Shown here: one piece after another, positions 33,860 through 47,900 of the stretch
Layout: each line of letters starts with the position of its first letter
How positions within the stretch are numbered: position 1 is the first letter of the stretch
From: Aptenodytes patagonicus
Lineage: Eukaryota; Chordata; Aves; Sphenisciformes; Spheniscidae
NCBI RefSeq assembly: GCF_965638725.1
Contig: NC_134963.1
Coordinates: forward strand, 12,924,501 to 12,988,500
Length of the DNA stretch: 64,000 nt
Direction of reading: 5' to 3'
The notes under the pieces: model-generated
Database searches by the model: none
What the model was told of the DNA's origin: nothing
The model's input: the letters and a program-made list of their open reading frames with translations, nothing else
Made by a program: the position numbers and the translations under genes

Positions 33860-34015
33860 ATGTTTCTGGCACTACCACTTGTTGTGTGACACCTGCAAAC
33901 TGTGTAATCGTGTGCCTCAGTTTCCCTGTCCGGGGAGTCTTTGACCTACCTCACTGTTAGTTGAGGCTTGCGTAAGTGACGCTTCTGGCGCGTGTGGAAA
34001 GCCCTGGGTGCAGGG
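33860..34015 (+). mobile_element. MIR-type core SINE, copy 2 (more diverged)
   Basis: Retains TGTGCCTCAGTTTCCCTGTC preceded by a degenerate GTTGTGTGACACCTGC and followed by CTACCTCACTGTTAGTTGAGG, the same order as copy 1. Sense orientation, about 0.6 kb downstream of it. Confidence 0.72.
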
Positions 34016-34645
34016 TGCTGCGGAGGGGTGCTGGTGGTGCGCAGCACCGAAGGGGAGGCTCATCTGTCGTTAGTGCTTAACGGAGATCGTTAAACGCTTA
34101 ACCGCCTGAGCAAGATGTTGAGCGTGTCCTGGATTTATCTCGTTTCTGACATGCTGGGGTGCTACACGGGTGCTACTCTGCCAAATGATGACTGCCGCCA
34201 CTGTGGATGTCCACAATGCCTGTTGTTTGATTTCAGATGCAGTTTTAGGGTAGGACAGCCACGGCCCTGCGTGAGCAGCCGGGGAGGGTGGCGCCTGGGG
34301 AGAGACGGGGTGCGAGGGCACCGGGGTGCGAGGGCTGGGGATGGTGCCGGAGGAGGGGCTGGTGCCCTGGTGCATCCCCAGGCACGGGGGGGGGGGGTGG
34401 GGGGGTGCCCGGGGAGGCTGCTCCTGGGGAGGTTTTGTCTTTAGAGGCCTCAGCCCTGTGTGCAGTCATCCCCCCGCCCTCGCCCCCAAGCGCTACCCCT
34501 GGGGAAGGGCTTTCACACCACGGCCGGGCTGGGCTGCGGGAGGCTCCGCTGGGTCGACGGTTATTTGATCTCTTTCTCCCTTGTAAACTTCTAACTCCGC
34601 TTCCCCCCCCCCCCCCCCCATTTAAAATTCTTGCAGTTACGCTAT

Positions 34646-34651
34646 AATAAA
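34646..34651 (+). terminator. PXN: Poly(A) signal, likely PXN
   Basis: AATAAA followed within about 25 bases by a GT-rich stretch (CGTGTGCGTTG), the usual downstream element. It is the first canonical hexamer after the PXN stop. Confidence 0.65.
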
Positions 34652-34982
34652 GTTTTTACCATTATTCTCACGTGTGCGTTGCGATTGTTTCTAGCCCTTA
34701 AGCTTGTGAGAAACCAGAAACGGAGCGGGCCCGCCCCTCAGGGCCTGCGGTGGTGGGGGTGCTCCGGGGGAAGCGCCCGGCCCGGCCCTCCCCGCCCCCC
34801 CGCCGGGCCCTCCCCGCCCCGCCGCAGCGCGCTCCTCCGGCCGCCAGGGGGCGGCCGGCGCCGAGCCGCGCGTTCCGCTGCCGCCGCGCGGCCTCCTGCG
34901 CCGCCCGCGCCTCCCGCCGCCGCCGGCGGGCGCGCCGCTCAATGAGAACGGCGGCCAGCCCTGATTGACACGCGGCGGGCAG

Positions 34983-35076
34983 CCAATGGGATGAGCTGGT
35001 GTACGTCCGCGGCGCGCTGCGATTGGGCATGAGCCGCGGTATAAAAGGAAGTGGGCCCACCCTACGGCCTTTCTTT
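34983..35076 (+). promoter_or_regulatory. RPLP0: RPLP0 core promoter: CCAAT boxes, TATA box, TOP initiator
   Basis: CCAAT at 34983-34987, a reversed CCAAT (ATTGG) at 35022-35026, TATAAAA at 35040-35046, and a pyrimidine start CCTTTCTTTCCC at about 35068-35079. The spacing of about 28 bases from TATA to the C of the oligopyrimidine fits transcription starting there. A 5' TOP places translation of the mRNA under mTORC1/LARP1 control, as for other ribosomal protein mRNAs. Confidence 0.88.
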
Positions 35077-35094
35077 CCCGGAGCCCTCGTGGAG
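35068..35094 (+). other. RPLP0: RPLP0 noncoding exon 1
   Basis: From the TOP start to the donor gtggag|gtgggt. It joins the acceptor tggcag at 35285, giving a short 5' UTR of about 77 bases before the ATG. Confidence 0.8.
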
Positions 35095-35335
35095 GTGGGT
35101 GCGCGGCGCGGCGGCTCCTGTGGGCCCGGGACGGGCCGGGACCGGACCGCGGCCGGGCCGTACCCGGGGTCTTAAGCCGCGGCCGGGCTGTCGGGCGGGG
35201 AGCGCGGAGCCGCGGGGAGGAGGCGGTGGAGGGGAAGGGAAAGGGAAGAGTGCGGACCCGCCTGAGCCGCGCTGCTCCCTGGCAGGTCACAGCTCGTCTT
35301 TAAACCCGCCGGGCGATCCTTGGAGCACCGCCGCG

Positions 35336-38382
<3,047 letters not shown>

Positions 38383-38433
38383 CAGCAGCCGCCACCGTCT
38401 GTCTGTTTGTGTCAGAGTTGGTCCAATGGGAGA

Positions 38434-38439
38434 AATAAA
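38434..38439 (+). terminator. RPLP0: RPLP0 poly(A) signal
   Basis: AATAAA 52 bases after the stop codon, typical of compact ribosomal-protein 3' UTRs. Cleavage is expected around 38452-38460. Confidence 0.92.
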
Positions 38440-38815
38440 AAGCTATTTTACACCCTCGCATGTGCCCGCATCGATGGCGTAGTCTCCAGATCACCGGGGG
38501 CTTGGGAAAGGTGTAATCCGCGGGTCTCCCGTGCGCCGCAGAGGAACGCTTGTTCCTCGGGGCCTGCTGCTCTCCGCACCCACCGGCGGCACAGCCCTCC
38601 CTGCCGGGTGCCGGGCGGCCGCTGCAGCCGGGCCTGAGCAGAGGCCTCGCCCGGCAGCTTGTCTGGGCGGTGCCGGTGGAGCCACCGCCCGCCCCTGCCC
38701 GTTCCCCTGCGCTCGGGGCTCGGTTCCGCCGTGCGGAGGGGCCGGGGCTCCCCGCGTCCCGGCCGGGCGAGGCGGCGGGTCGCGGCCGGGCCGGGCCGCG
38801 CCGGGCCGCAGGGTC

Positions 38816-38829
38816 GTCGCCATAGAGAC
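38816..38829. promoter_or_regulatory. GCN1: X-box (RFX-type) candidate
   Basis: GTCGCCATAGAGAC fits the palindromic RFX X-box pattern GTHNYYATRRNAAC at all but one position. It lies 75 bases upstream of the GCN1 ATG. Confidence 0.5.
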
Positions 38830-38864
38830 GGGCCCGCCCCGGCCTGCTCCGCGCGCGGCCCGCA

Positions 38865-38887
38865 CCGGAAGCCGCTACCGCTTCCGG
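38865..38887. promoter_or_regulatory. GCN1: Inverted pair of ETS sites at the GCN1 start
   Basis: CCGGAAGC (38865-38872) and its exact complement GCTTCCGG (38880-38887) are separated by 7 bases, 16 bases before the ATG. CCGGAAG is the core of ETS/GABP sites common in housekeeping promoters. Confidence 0.65.
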
Positions 38888-38903
38888 GGTCGCAGGCGGC
38901 GCC

Positions 38904-38921
38904 ATGGCGGCCGACACGCAG
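38904..38921 (+). CDS. GCN1: GCN1 coding exon 1
   Basis: MAADTQ, from an ATG in strong context (gcgccATGg) to the donor cgcag|gtgagt. Phase 0. Confidence 0.93.
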
Positions 38922-41900
38922 GTGAGTGCGGGACGGGCCCGCGGCGCGGCGGTCGCGGCCCGGTGACGGCGGCGGGGGGTCCCGCCCGGGGCCGCGCCTG
39001 CTCCCGCTCCGCTGCGCTGCCTCGACCCGTCTGCGGGACCGGGCCCGGCCCGGCGCCTGCGGCCGGACGGGGACGTGGCAGCCGGCCCGGGCGCGTCCCG
39101 GGGCGGGAAGGCCGCGCCGGCGCTGCCCGCTGGAGCCGGTCGCAAGCAGGCCGCGCCGGCGCCGCGCCCCGGCCCGCGGGCCGAGGGAAGGGTCGCCCCG
39201 CTGCCGGCCTCTTTCCAGCGCGGAGGCGGCCGGGGAGCCCGGGCTGAGCCGTGAGCGGCTGCCGGGGGCGGCTGCGGCCCGGAGGGGGTCGAGGGACGGC
39301 GGCTCCCGCGCTCGGGAGGGTCCCGCCCGCTCCCGAAGTGAGTTCCCGGTAAACGACTGGCACAAACCGCCTCCCTCCCGGCTGCGGGCTGGCGTGCGGC
39401 TGCCGGCCCTGCGCCGGGCTCGGCGGGCCCGCGGCGCTTCCCCCCACCGCGCGCAGCGCCTCAGCGGGGGCTGCGGCCGCCCCCGCGGCTGCCGGGAGCG
39501 CCGTTCGGAAAGGGGGCACCCGAGCGCTGTCCCCGCTCCGGGCTGCTGAGCGGGGCCTGCCGGCGTGTAACCACTCCCGAGCGCCCGGGCTGCCTGGGGT
39601 CGCCCGTTACGCCCCGATGGGCTTTTTTCTCCAGCTTGGCGCGTTAGGTTGGGAGGTTCCCCAGGCAAATCCCAGGCTTCCCAGCATCAGGTCCTTACTA
39701 GTACCGGTGTTGCGTTTGTTCTCCGTATTTGTTTGCAGCAGCGTTGCTTGCGTTCTAGCTTTGTAACGCATGTACATATACGTCCTAAGAAAAAGCAAAA
39801 GCAAACGGGCAGAGCCTGTCCCAGCAGCTCTCCCGTGGAGACGGGGGGGTCATAGTGTGTGCCGTTTGTGTAAGTCACTGAGCTGCTTGGGAAGTCCTGT
39901 AGCGTTATATATGATTTATATTTTCAGTTTCTAGACTGTTGGGATAATTTTAATGTGTTTTTCGTGTCTGTACATCTCCCCGCTCGTGATTAAGCAGCAT
40001 GAGTAAGTGCAGCTCGGTTTTGAGTTTGCATATGATGAACTCATGTAATTGAAAGGTCTGAAGGAAGACGAGCTCTTTAATGGCGGCTTGTTCCGTCAGT
40101 TCGGATGGTAACATCGGTTGTCCTCCGCAGGTCGACCTGTACCTTAGCGTTCAGAGGTGCAGCCCCGCTTTCAGCTGGTTTTTAAGGAGAGCTCAGGGTG
40201 CGAGATGGTCACAGGGTCGGGGAGGTGTGGACGGCCTCTCTACACCCCAGGCAGCCGCTGTGCAGGATTACCCTTCCTGCGCTGTCAGCGAAAGAGCTTC
40301 ACTGAAAGCAGCTCTTGAGAAGGATGGAGGCAATTGCCATTTCTCAGTGGCCAGGTTTCCGGTGCTTAGAAAAAGACTTGTGGCAAAACTGCTGGAGTTT
40401 TTGCCTGAAAAGGGAAGGAACAGTTTTGATGCGTTTCTAAAGACATGCTTATTTGCTACCCTTCCTAAAGATTTTTTTATTATTATTATAAAGATATCAA
40501 GTTGCTCGGTTTAAGAGGTGAATTTTAAAGGCCTTTCCCGGAGAGCTGTGTTATGTTTTATGTAAATGCAGAGAACCCATGAGCGTAGACCTGGCTGAGC
40601 CCTGTTCAGCCCACACAAAGTCTTTTGTCTTGCATATTTTGTGAAACTTGGAAGTTCACGGAAATGGTTTCAGTAGTTCAAGGAGCAGGTCGCTGAGAAC
40701 TTAGAACTTCTCTTCAGTCTTTCCCAGCAGTGTATCTCACTGTCTCGATACCACTTGAAAACCGAAGCAAACTATTTACAGGAGTTAAACTCGGTGAGCG
40801 GTCTCAGTCCCTGCCCGCTGGCAGATCCAGGCACACAGTAGCGCAGGCATGAAAAAAACCATTCAATTGTGTGATGCGATTTTTTGTTTTCCTTGGGTAA
40901 CCTTGGGTGCTACTGATAGCACATGGAAGGAGTTTGATAGTGAGGCGCAACCTTTTGTAATCTGGCGAGTCCGATTTACAAAATCCCTGCGACGTGCGTA
41001 TTAATTCTGGAAAAGACTAAAGGCGAGCGGTTTGTTCTTGTGCTAGGCCTGCGTACAGAATTTCACAACTATTGACAGCCTGAAACCACGGATCAGTTTT
41101 TCAGGATGGGCAGTTACAGTCAGCCCTGGGTCGTCGTCAGTTAGAAGTCCCCCTTCGGGGGTGCGTGGCCTTTAGGAGATAACGTACACTGAAAAGTACC
41201 TTTGCCATTCTTGAAGTGCTTTTTTTTTTTTTGGGGTGCTTTTAAAGGTCCTGTACTCCAGACTAATGATCTTACCTCTCACTCTGTCCTACTTCTGGAG
41301 GGGTAAATGTATCTTACAGAGCGTGAGTGCTGTGACAGGGACACAGGTTAACAAGCAGAAAGCAGTCATCCTTCAGCCAAAGGGGGAGGTTTCTGAATTT
41401 CATCATATATGATGTACGGTGACCCCTTCCCCAGCAGATAAGACTGTGGGTGCTCACATTTGGTGTGGCGGCAGATGATATGTTTTGCTTGCCCTGGTTT
41501 TGTGTTTTGTGTGTTGATATCAAAGGCAGTCTGATGTGTTTTCCCCTGTGTGTGGTTTTAGATTTCTGATACACTGAAGCGGTTTGCGGTAAAAGTAACT
41601 ACAGCCAGCGTGAAGGAACGGAGAGAGATCCTCAGTGAGCTGGGAAAATGCATTTCTGGGAAAGGTAAAAGCTTTGGGGCACTGTTCTGGTTACCAGGGT
41701 GGAGAAGAATGTTAAAATGTTTTGTTTAAAAGGCTGTGTGAAACTTGTGGGTGGTTTTTTGAAGCAGGGGGCTGGCAGCGTTTGGAGTCTATGCTTTCTC
41801 ACAGCATTAATTCTAAGCATGGGTTTTGAAGGTAACACAGAACTCCAGTTACTAGCATGTGTGCTTTTCCAGTTAGTAGTACATATATATATGTAGAGAG

Positions 41901-44900
41901 AGGGAGAGTATGGAAGGGTTTAGATAGTCTTAATAAAACAGTTGAAACAAATTTTAAAAAATCTTTTTGATTTCTCTCATTTTCTGAAGATGACTGCGGA
42001 ATAGCATGTGCTCCAATTTTGCCCTTATTTTTAAAAATATGCATAAAATGTATAAAAAGAGAGAACTCCGACTATGATCCTTGCAAACAATTTCATAGAT
42101 GTATAGGGGCTGTGAGCAGTTCACTGATTTCAGTTGTGAAGTGAATCATGTTTGTGTCAAAGATTAAGAGCTCATCAATTTACGAAGAAATATTTTGAAA
42201 TACATCCTGTTACAGATCTTCCAGAGGGTGCAGTGAAAGGCCTTTGCAAACTCTTCTGCCTTACTCTGCATCGATACCGGTGAGTAAACTAATGTAGAAA
42301 GGCTGTGTTATTTGATCTGTCAGTATTTATTAGTTAAACTGGATTGGAGCATCTGGAAATGTTGGCGTGCAGTGTCAAATATATGCGTATGACACTGAAA
42401 GATGCCATCTAGTAATTAGGCTCTCAAGTTAGGTTTGACATTAAAAAGTTTTACAATGCTTACCTTGTGTTTCACTTTTGAAATTAAAACTTGAAATTAA
42501 AACTTGCATCCTGGGGTTCAGTTTGCAAGAATGAATGCCCGTGTCCTTGTGAAGCAAGACTAAGATGTCTTTTAGATGTCTTGTAGACACTTTTTAGTTT
42601 GGATTAAATTGTGGCCTGTTGAGGAGAAGCTGTTCAGAACCTGTGTTTTCTTCTGCAACCTGTCGGAAAGCCTCGGCATAACTTCTGTCAGCTGAAGAAG
42701 GGAATGGAACTTTTTGCCAGAAACTTCTCCTCTTCTTGGAACAGCAAGGATAAAATAACTATTAGCTGGACTGCTGAAATGAGAAAGCAGAGCCCTTTGT
42801 GTGATGCAAGTGTAGTAATGTGTAATGTTGGCAGGATTTATAATATTCACGGAGATTATTTTTCATTCTAGCGATGCAGCATCCCGCAGAGCCCTGCAGC
42901 TGGCGCTTCAGCAGCTCGCAGAATCCCAACCGGATGCAACAGCAAAAAACCTTCTGCAGTCACTTCAGTCTTCAGGGATCGGCAGCAAGGCTGGAGTTCC
43001 CAGGTGCGGGATAAGTTGCTTTGTGTGGAAGCAGTTCTGAGTTGCTGGTAGTTGCTCTTGTGTTCAGAATGGTTCTGCTGCTGCTTGCCAGAGGTGTTAG
43101 AAACACTTAGAGGCAAAGCTCTTAATGACCATTCAAATGTTCCTCTCTTACCTCTTTCACGTCTTCTGGGAAAGCAGGACTTTCTTGGTGTTACTGCTGG
43201 TGGATTGGGTCTGAGTTACGGTTTTGCCTTTGTTAACCTTCAAGTCTGGAGACATGAGGAACAAACTTTTATCGAGAAACAGTCTCCAAAATGGTTAGGA
43301 AAGGGGATTTCCTCGCCCATCTGGTGTTCAGCTGGTGGAATTCAAGACCTTATTATAGACAGGGAGGCAATGAAATTTAAAGATGAGCTGAGAAACACAT
43401 GGCTCTTCTATTGTGGTAGCATGTGGGAACACTAGTGGTTCCAAAAGGTGACTTAAGGTATTGTTCAGTGGATACAGGCCACAGAGTGCCGTCCTGCAAT
43501 GCCTCCGTATGGCTGAATAGAAGTGTAGCTTTTAGAAAAACATCTGATCTTGGTTTAAAGGCTTGCAGTGATTCGATATTCACCCTTCAGTCGCAGCGGC
43601 TGGCCTTGTGCAGAAGGACGCTTTCTACGTTCTTTCACTTAGAGGGAGAGATCAAAATGGGTTGAGGATCCTCAGGGACCTGCGAGGTGGGATCCGTTAC
43701 CTGAAGTGGAGGGAGGAGGTGAGAGTTAGCAGAAACCAGAACTGAGTAGTGTGCCAGGAGGGAATGTAAGCTGAGAAACAATTTGGCAATCTAAGGCTGG
43801 GAAGCTCTGCCAGTAAAGATCAGCGGCAGATGAGAAATCTTGAGTCACTTTTTGGGCACTCTCAGTTGGCAAAGTATTTAACTCTCATTTCTGTAATGCC
43901 ACTGGGAAGATCCAAAAATGGCCTGTTTTCTGTTAAGGTTTTTCATTCCCAGCAGGCAAAATTTAAGCCTCTTTTGTGCCGTTCAGAAGTTCTAAGTGTT
44001 AAACAGGAGCTGGAACACATAGCTTATGAAGAGTGATTATTTCCTTTACATGCTAAGGCTTCAGCTGTATTTTTCTGTGATAAAATTGCCTCGCTTATAA
44101 GGTGGCGTTCTGACTTGAGCAAAGATGAGTCTGTTATGTACTAGTAGATGTAAGTTACATACTGGGAGCTGTAGATTTACTTCCTTCCCCGATTTGTACA
44201 ACAGTAAGAGCAGTGGATCTGCAGCTCTGCTGGCACTCTCCTGGACACGCCTGCTTGTACGCACAGTCTTTCCAACACCTGACAAGAGACAGGGAGAAAC
44301 ATGGAAAAAACTGGTAGGTTCTTTTTGGTTTGCAGAAATATCCCTTCAGAGATAAGGACTTAAATATTTCTAATGTCTTTTAAGTTGCTGAAACATTGCA
44401 AATAATTCTGAACGTAACTGATAACGTCATGTTAAAATCCAGGTTTACATGACAATCTTTTTTGCTTCCTGGTGTATTTTGATCTCTCCTATTCCACTGG
44501 GGAAAGCAGGAAGTGTATAAAGCATGAGAGTGGGGCAGTCTTGCACGTGCGCAGAGCTGCTCTGCATACTATGGTGTATACCAGTGTTTCTAGACTAGGT
44601 GTGCTAGTGGTGCCTCCAAGGTGCAGTCTGCAGCATGGCATGAATTCCTTGTGCCTCCCTTGAAGTAGTTGCATGTGATACTCTGTCATATAGTGCCAAG
44701 TAGCTTTTTGCTTTCTTTTCACCTACTTTAACAACCTGAACCTGCAACCATGCTCACAGCACCTTGGAATATAGTTGGAACACATTTTAAGAAGAGATGT
44801 AATCTGATATAAATTGCTGTTTTCAAAGTCAGAGTTTCCAAAACTGTTATGGATGGTTCTGCAAAGTGGTGCGTGTGGGATGAAAGCAAAATGGCAGCTT

Positions 44901-47900
44901 GTTGAAAGAACTTACATGACCTAAAGACGTTTTCCTGAGCAGATTCAGTTAATCACTGGCATCTGACACGTCTTGTTTGATCTCAGCTCTCTGAGAAGCA
45001 AGTGCATGAAGGTTTTCTCGGCTGTTTCCCTTGGCAGGTGGAGGTTCAGTGTTTGCTCCTTTTGGAAGTCCTGGGAGGTTCTCATAAGCAGGCGGTGGAT
45101 GGGGCCGTGAAGAAATTGAACAGGCTGTGGAAAGAGGTGATACATGCCTTACATGACCATATTCAATAGCTGTTCTAGGTTCTGTTGTGTTAATGTGCCT
45201 TGCTCTTTTTCTTTTCAGAACCAAGATCTGGTGGATCAGTACCTATCCGTCATTCTTGGTCTTGAACCAAACCAGAGTTACGCTGCAATGCTGGGACTTG
45301 CCGTGCAGTTTTGCACAGCCCAGAAAGAGATTGATATTATTAAACGATACAAGGTAAATCTGTTGTACTGCTTTTTCTTTTTTTTTTTTTTTTTTTTTTT
45401 GGTAATAACTAGTGTCACTTCTCATCATGGAGAAGGGGGCTGAACAGATGTCTCAGTGAGGTTGGTACTTTGCATCTGCCCCTGGTTTCGTTATCTGTCA
45501 ATTCAGTAGTCGTGCACTTCTGACTAAAACAGCTGGGACAGATTTATAGAGGAGGTGCCAGATATGTGGCTTTTTGCGGTGGCCTGTGCATTTACGTAGA
45601 TGGCCAACACTGCAGCTTTCTGCCTTCTTCCCTGTTGTAGGAATGGAAGGCAGTGTTTAGCTTTCAGTGTGTTTTGAGTCTTGGGCTGAAGGGTAGAGCA
45701 GAGAGCACTGATCTCTGCTTGACTGTCTTATGTGAGGATGGAAGCAAAGCTTCTGCTTAGTGGATAGGGCTGCCTTCCAGAGGAGAATGAGGTGGGGTGT
45801 CAAGCCTGGCTTCCTGATGGTGTGTGGGGAGCTGTGTATAGGTTGCGATGTGGCTGTAATGTGGTGTTTCTGCTTGTTCAGAGTGCTCTTCTGGATTTCT
45901 ACTTGAAGACCATCCTTATGAGCAAGACAAAGCCTCAGAAGCACGTGCTGGTGAGACATACTGTTACAGAGCTGTTTGTGCTTTTGTCCTACGTGCAACG
46001 TCCACTGCTGTGCTGAGCGTTTTGTTCCCTTTGCAGGACAGCTGTTCCCCGCTTCTTCGGTACATGTCTCACGCTGAATTCAAGGACTTAGTTTTGCCAA
46101 CTCTGCAGAAATCCCTGCTACGGAGTCCTGAGAACGTAATTGAAAGTGAGTCTGTCATCCCTCTGCATTGCTCTGTCAAAGAGCACGAACAGTTGTTCCT
46201 TAGAGGTCTGGAGTTGCGGGGGGAGTGTGTATCCCTGGACGATGCTTTTGGTCCTGCGAGCGCAGGCGGCAGGATTGTCTGGCGTCTAAGGATTGGATGT
46301 GGAGAAGCAACATTTGTGGTGTGATCCCAAGTGTCTGGGTATGTGATAGCTACTATTTGCACTGAGGACAGAATTTCACAGCTGACTGCTAAGAATAATC
46401 CCAAATTAATCTGTTCACTGGGCATCAATTTCAGTGTTTTTTCTTCCTACTCCTTACTGACCCTGTCAGCTCTTGATGTGAACTGTGGGGAAGGGTGTAT
46501 TAAAATGCTAAAACCAGTTTCTTAACAAAATGTAATATGCCATTATCTCTTCTGTCTTCAGCAATCTCTTGCTTGCTCGTATCTGTGAACCTGGATCTCA
46601 GCCAGTATGCTCTAGACATTGTGAAAGGACTGGCCAGTAAGTACTCTAACTTCTGGAGGGAATGATGAATTCAGAATCAAGCTTTCTTCAACTTTCTGGC
46701 TGTACCTCTAACAGCTTGATTACGGGTGAAGGGGTTGTTTTATGTGGGAGGGAGGATGGTGCTGTAACTTGGAACTGGAATAGTTCACGTGACGGTTCCA
46801 GAAGCTGAGTCAAGCCACATGTAAAGATACGTCCTTGTCTTGCTGATTTTATGCAGTATGTCGTAAGGAGCTCTTAGCTTGTGCTTTATTTTCTAGGTCA
46901 TTTGAAATCCAACAGTGTGCAGCTGATGGATGAAGCAGTTGTGGCATTAAAGAACTTGGCTCGACAGTGTAGTGATCCTTCGGCCGTGGAGTCGCTGGGC
47001 AGACACCTTTTTGCCATCCTTGGGGGTGAGTAAATTGTAGGATAAGCAGTGGGGGAGAATAAAGGTTTGCCAGCTTCAAGGAGTTTTGTGTATTGTATTT
47101 TCTGTTGTCTTTAGCTGCCTGTATGGTAGGGGTGGCTCAACGTGGATCAGGGGTAATGGGGCAAGCTTTTGTATTTTTAGAGAAGATTCTTGATGTAGCC
47201 CATAGCCGTTGTCTGTCTGTAAGTCAGCCATCACCCGTTTCGTTTCTTGTTGGCAGGCTCAGAAGGGAAGCTGACAGTTGTTGCTCAGAAGATGAGTGTC
47301 CTTTCAGGTGAGGATCCTAGAAGAAAGCTGCTTCTCTGGTGGAGGAAATTTAGTGGAAGGCTGAATGAAAGGGATCTGTACTTAAACCTTTAGGATTCCC
47401 TGCCTGTCATTCTGAATTGGCTGTGGTTAATGTCATAGAGGGTGCTGGATACCACATGCCAGTTCTTGACTTTCTCTTCAAAGGAAATAATTGGCTGGTA
47501 GGCTAAAACGTTTTATGCAAGGAAGAAGATGACTGTATCCTGAGTAAAAATGAAGACAGAGGTCCTGCAGTGTTGGTACATGATGGTCCTGCAGTGTTGG
47601 TACATGATGGATGTGACATCCAGATGTAGTGACAAGAGAGAGAGATGTCTGTGCAAGGATTAAAATGTGAAGGGTCACTCTTGATTGTTTTTAGATTGTG
47701 CAGCAAGTGCTGGTAGTTTGGGAACTAATGAGAGAATTCTGTCCTTTCAGGGATTGGCAGCCTTAGTCACCATGTAGTTTCTGGATCCTCTAGCCAAGCT
47801 CTGACTGGAACTGTGGCTGAGCTTTTCATCCCCTTCCTGCAACAAGAAGGTGAGACCTCTTGCCTTTGTTCTGGGTTTGCTAAGCTGCTTTTGTCTTGAG

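Larger units (their letters stand above)
31268..34670 (+). other. PXN: PXN 3' UTR (inferred)
   Basis: After the stop at 31267 I found no AATAAA or ATTAAA until 34646, so the 3' UTR is inferred to be about 3.4 kb. It holds a G-rich tract at 31362-31393, two MIR-like SINE copies, a long G run near 34386 and a 17-C run at 34603-34619. Shorter forms using variant signals are possible. Confidence 0.65.
38490..39580 (+). promoter_or_regulatory. GCN1: CpG island of the GCN1 promoter
   Basis: Very high G+C and CpG density from just after the RPLP0 poly(A) site through GCN1 exon 1 and into its first intron. No TATA box is evident, so a dispersed housekeeping-type start is likely. Confidence 0.9.

Noticed and set aside
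34691-35290. Minus-strand open frame of 199 codons over the RPLP0 promoter
   Set aside because: Same composition effect; overlaps the core promoter and has no recognisable family.
38448-39668. Minus-strand open frame of 406 codons across the GCN1 CpG island, and others over 200 codons nearby
   Set aside because: Translations are Arg/Pro/Ala/Gly-rich in several frames at once, as expected where stop codons are rare from high G+C; no domain and no splice logic.
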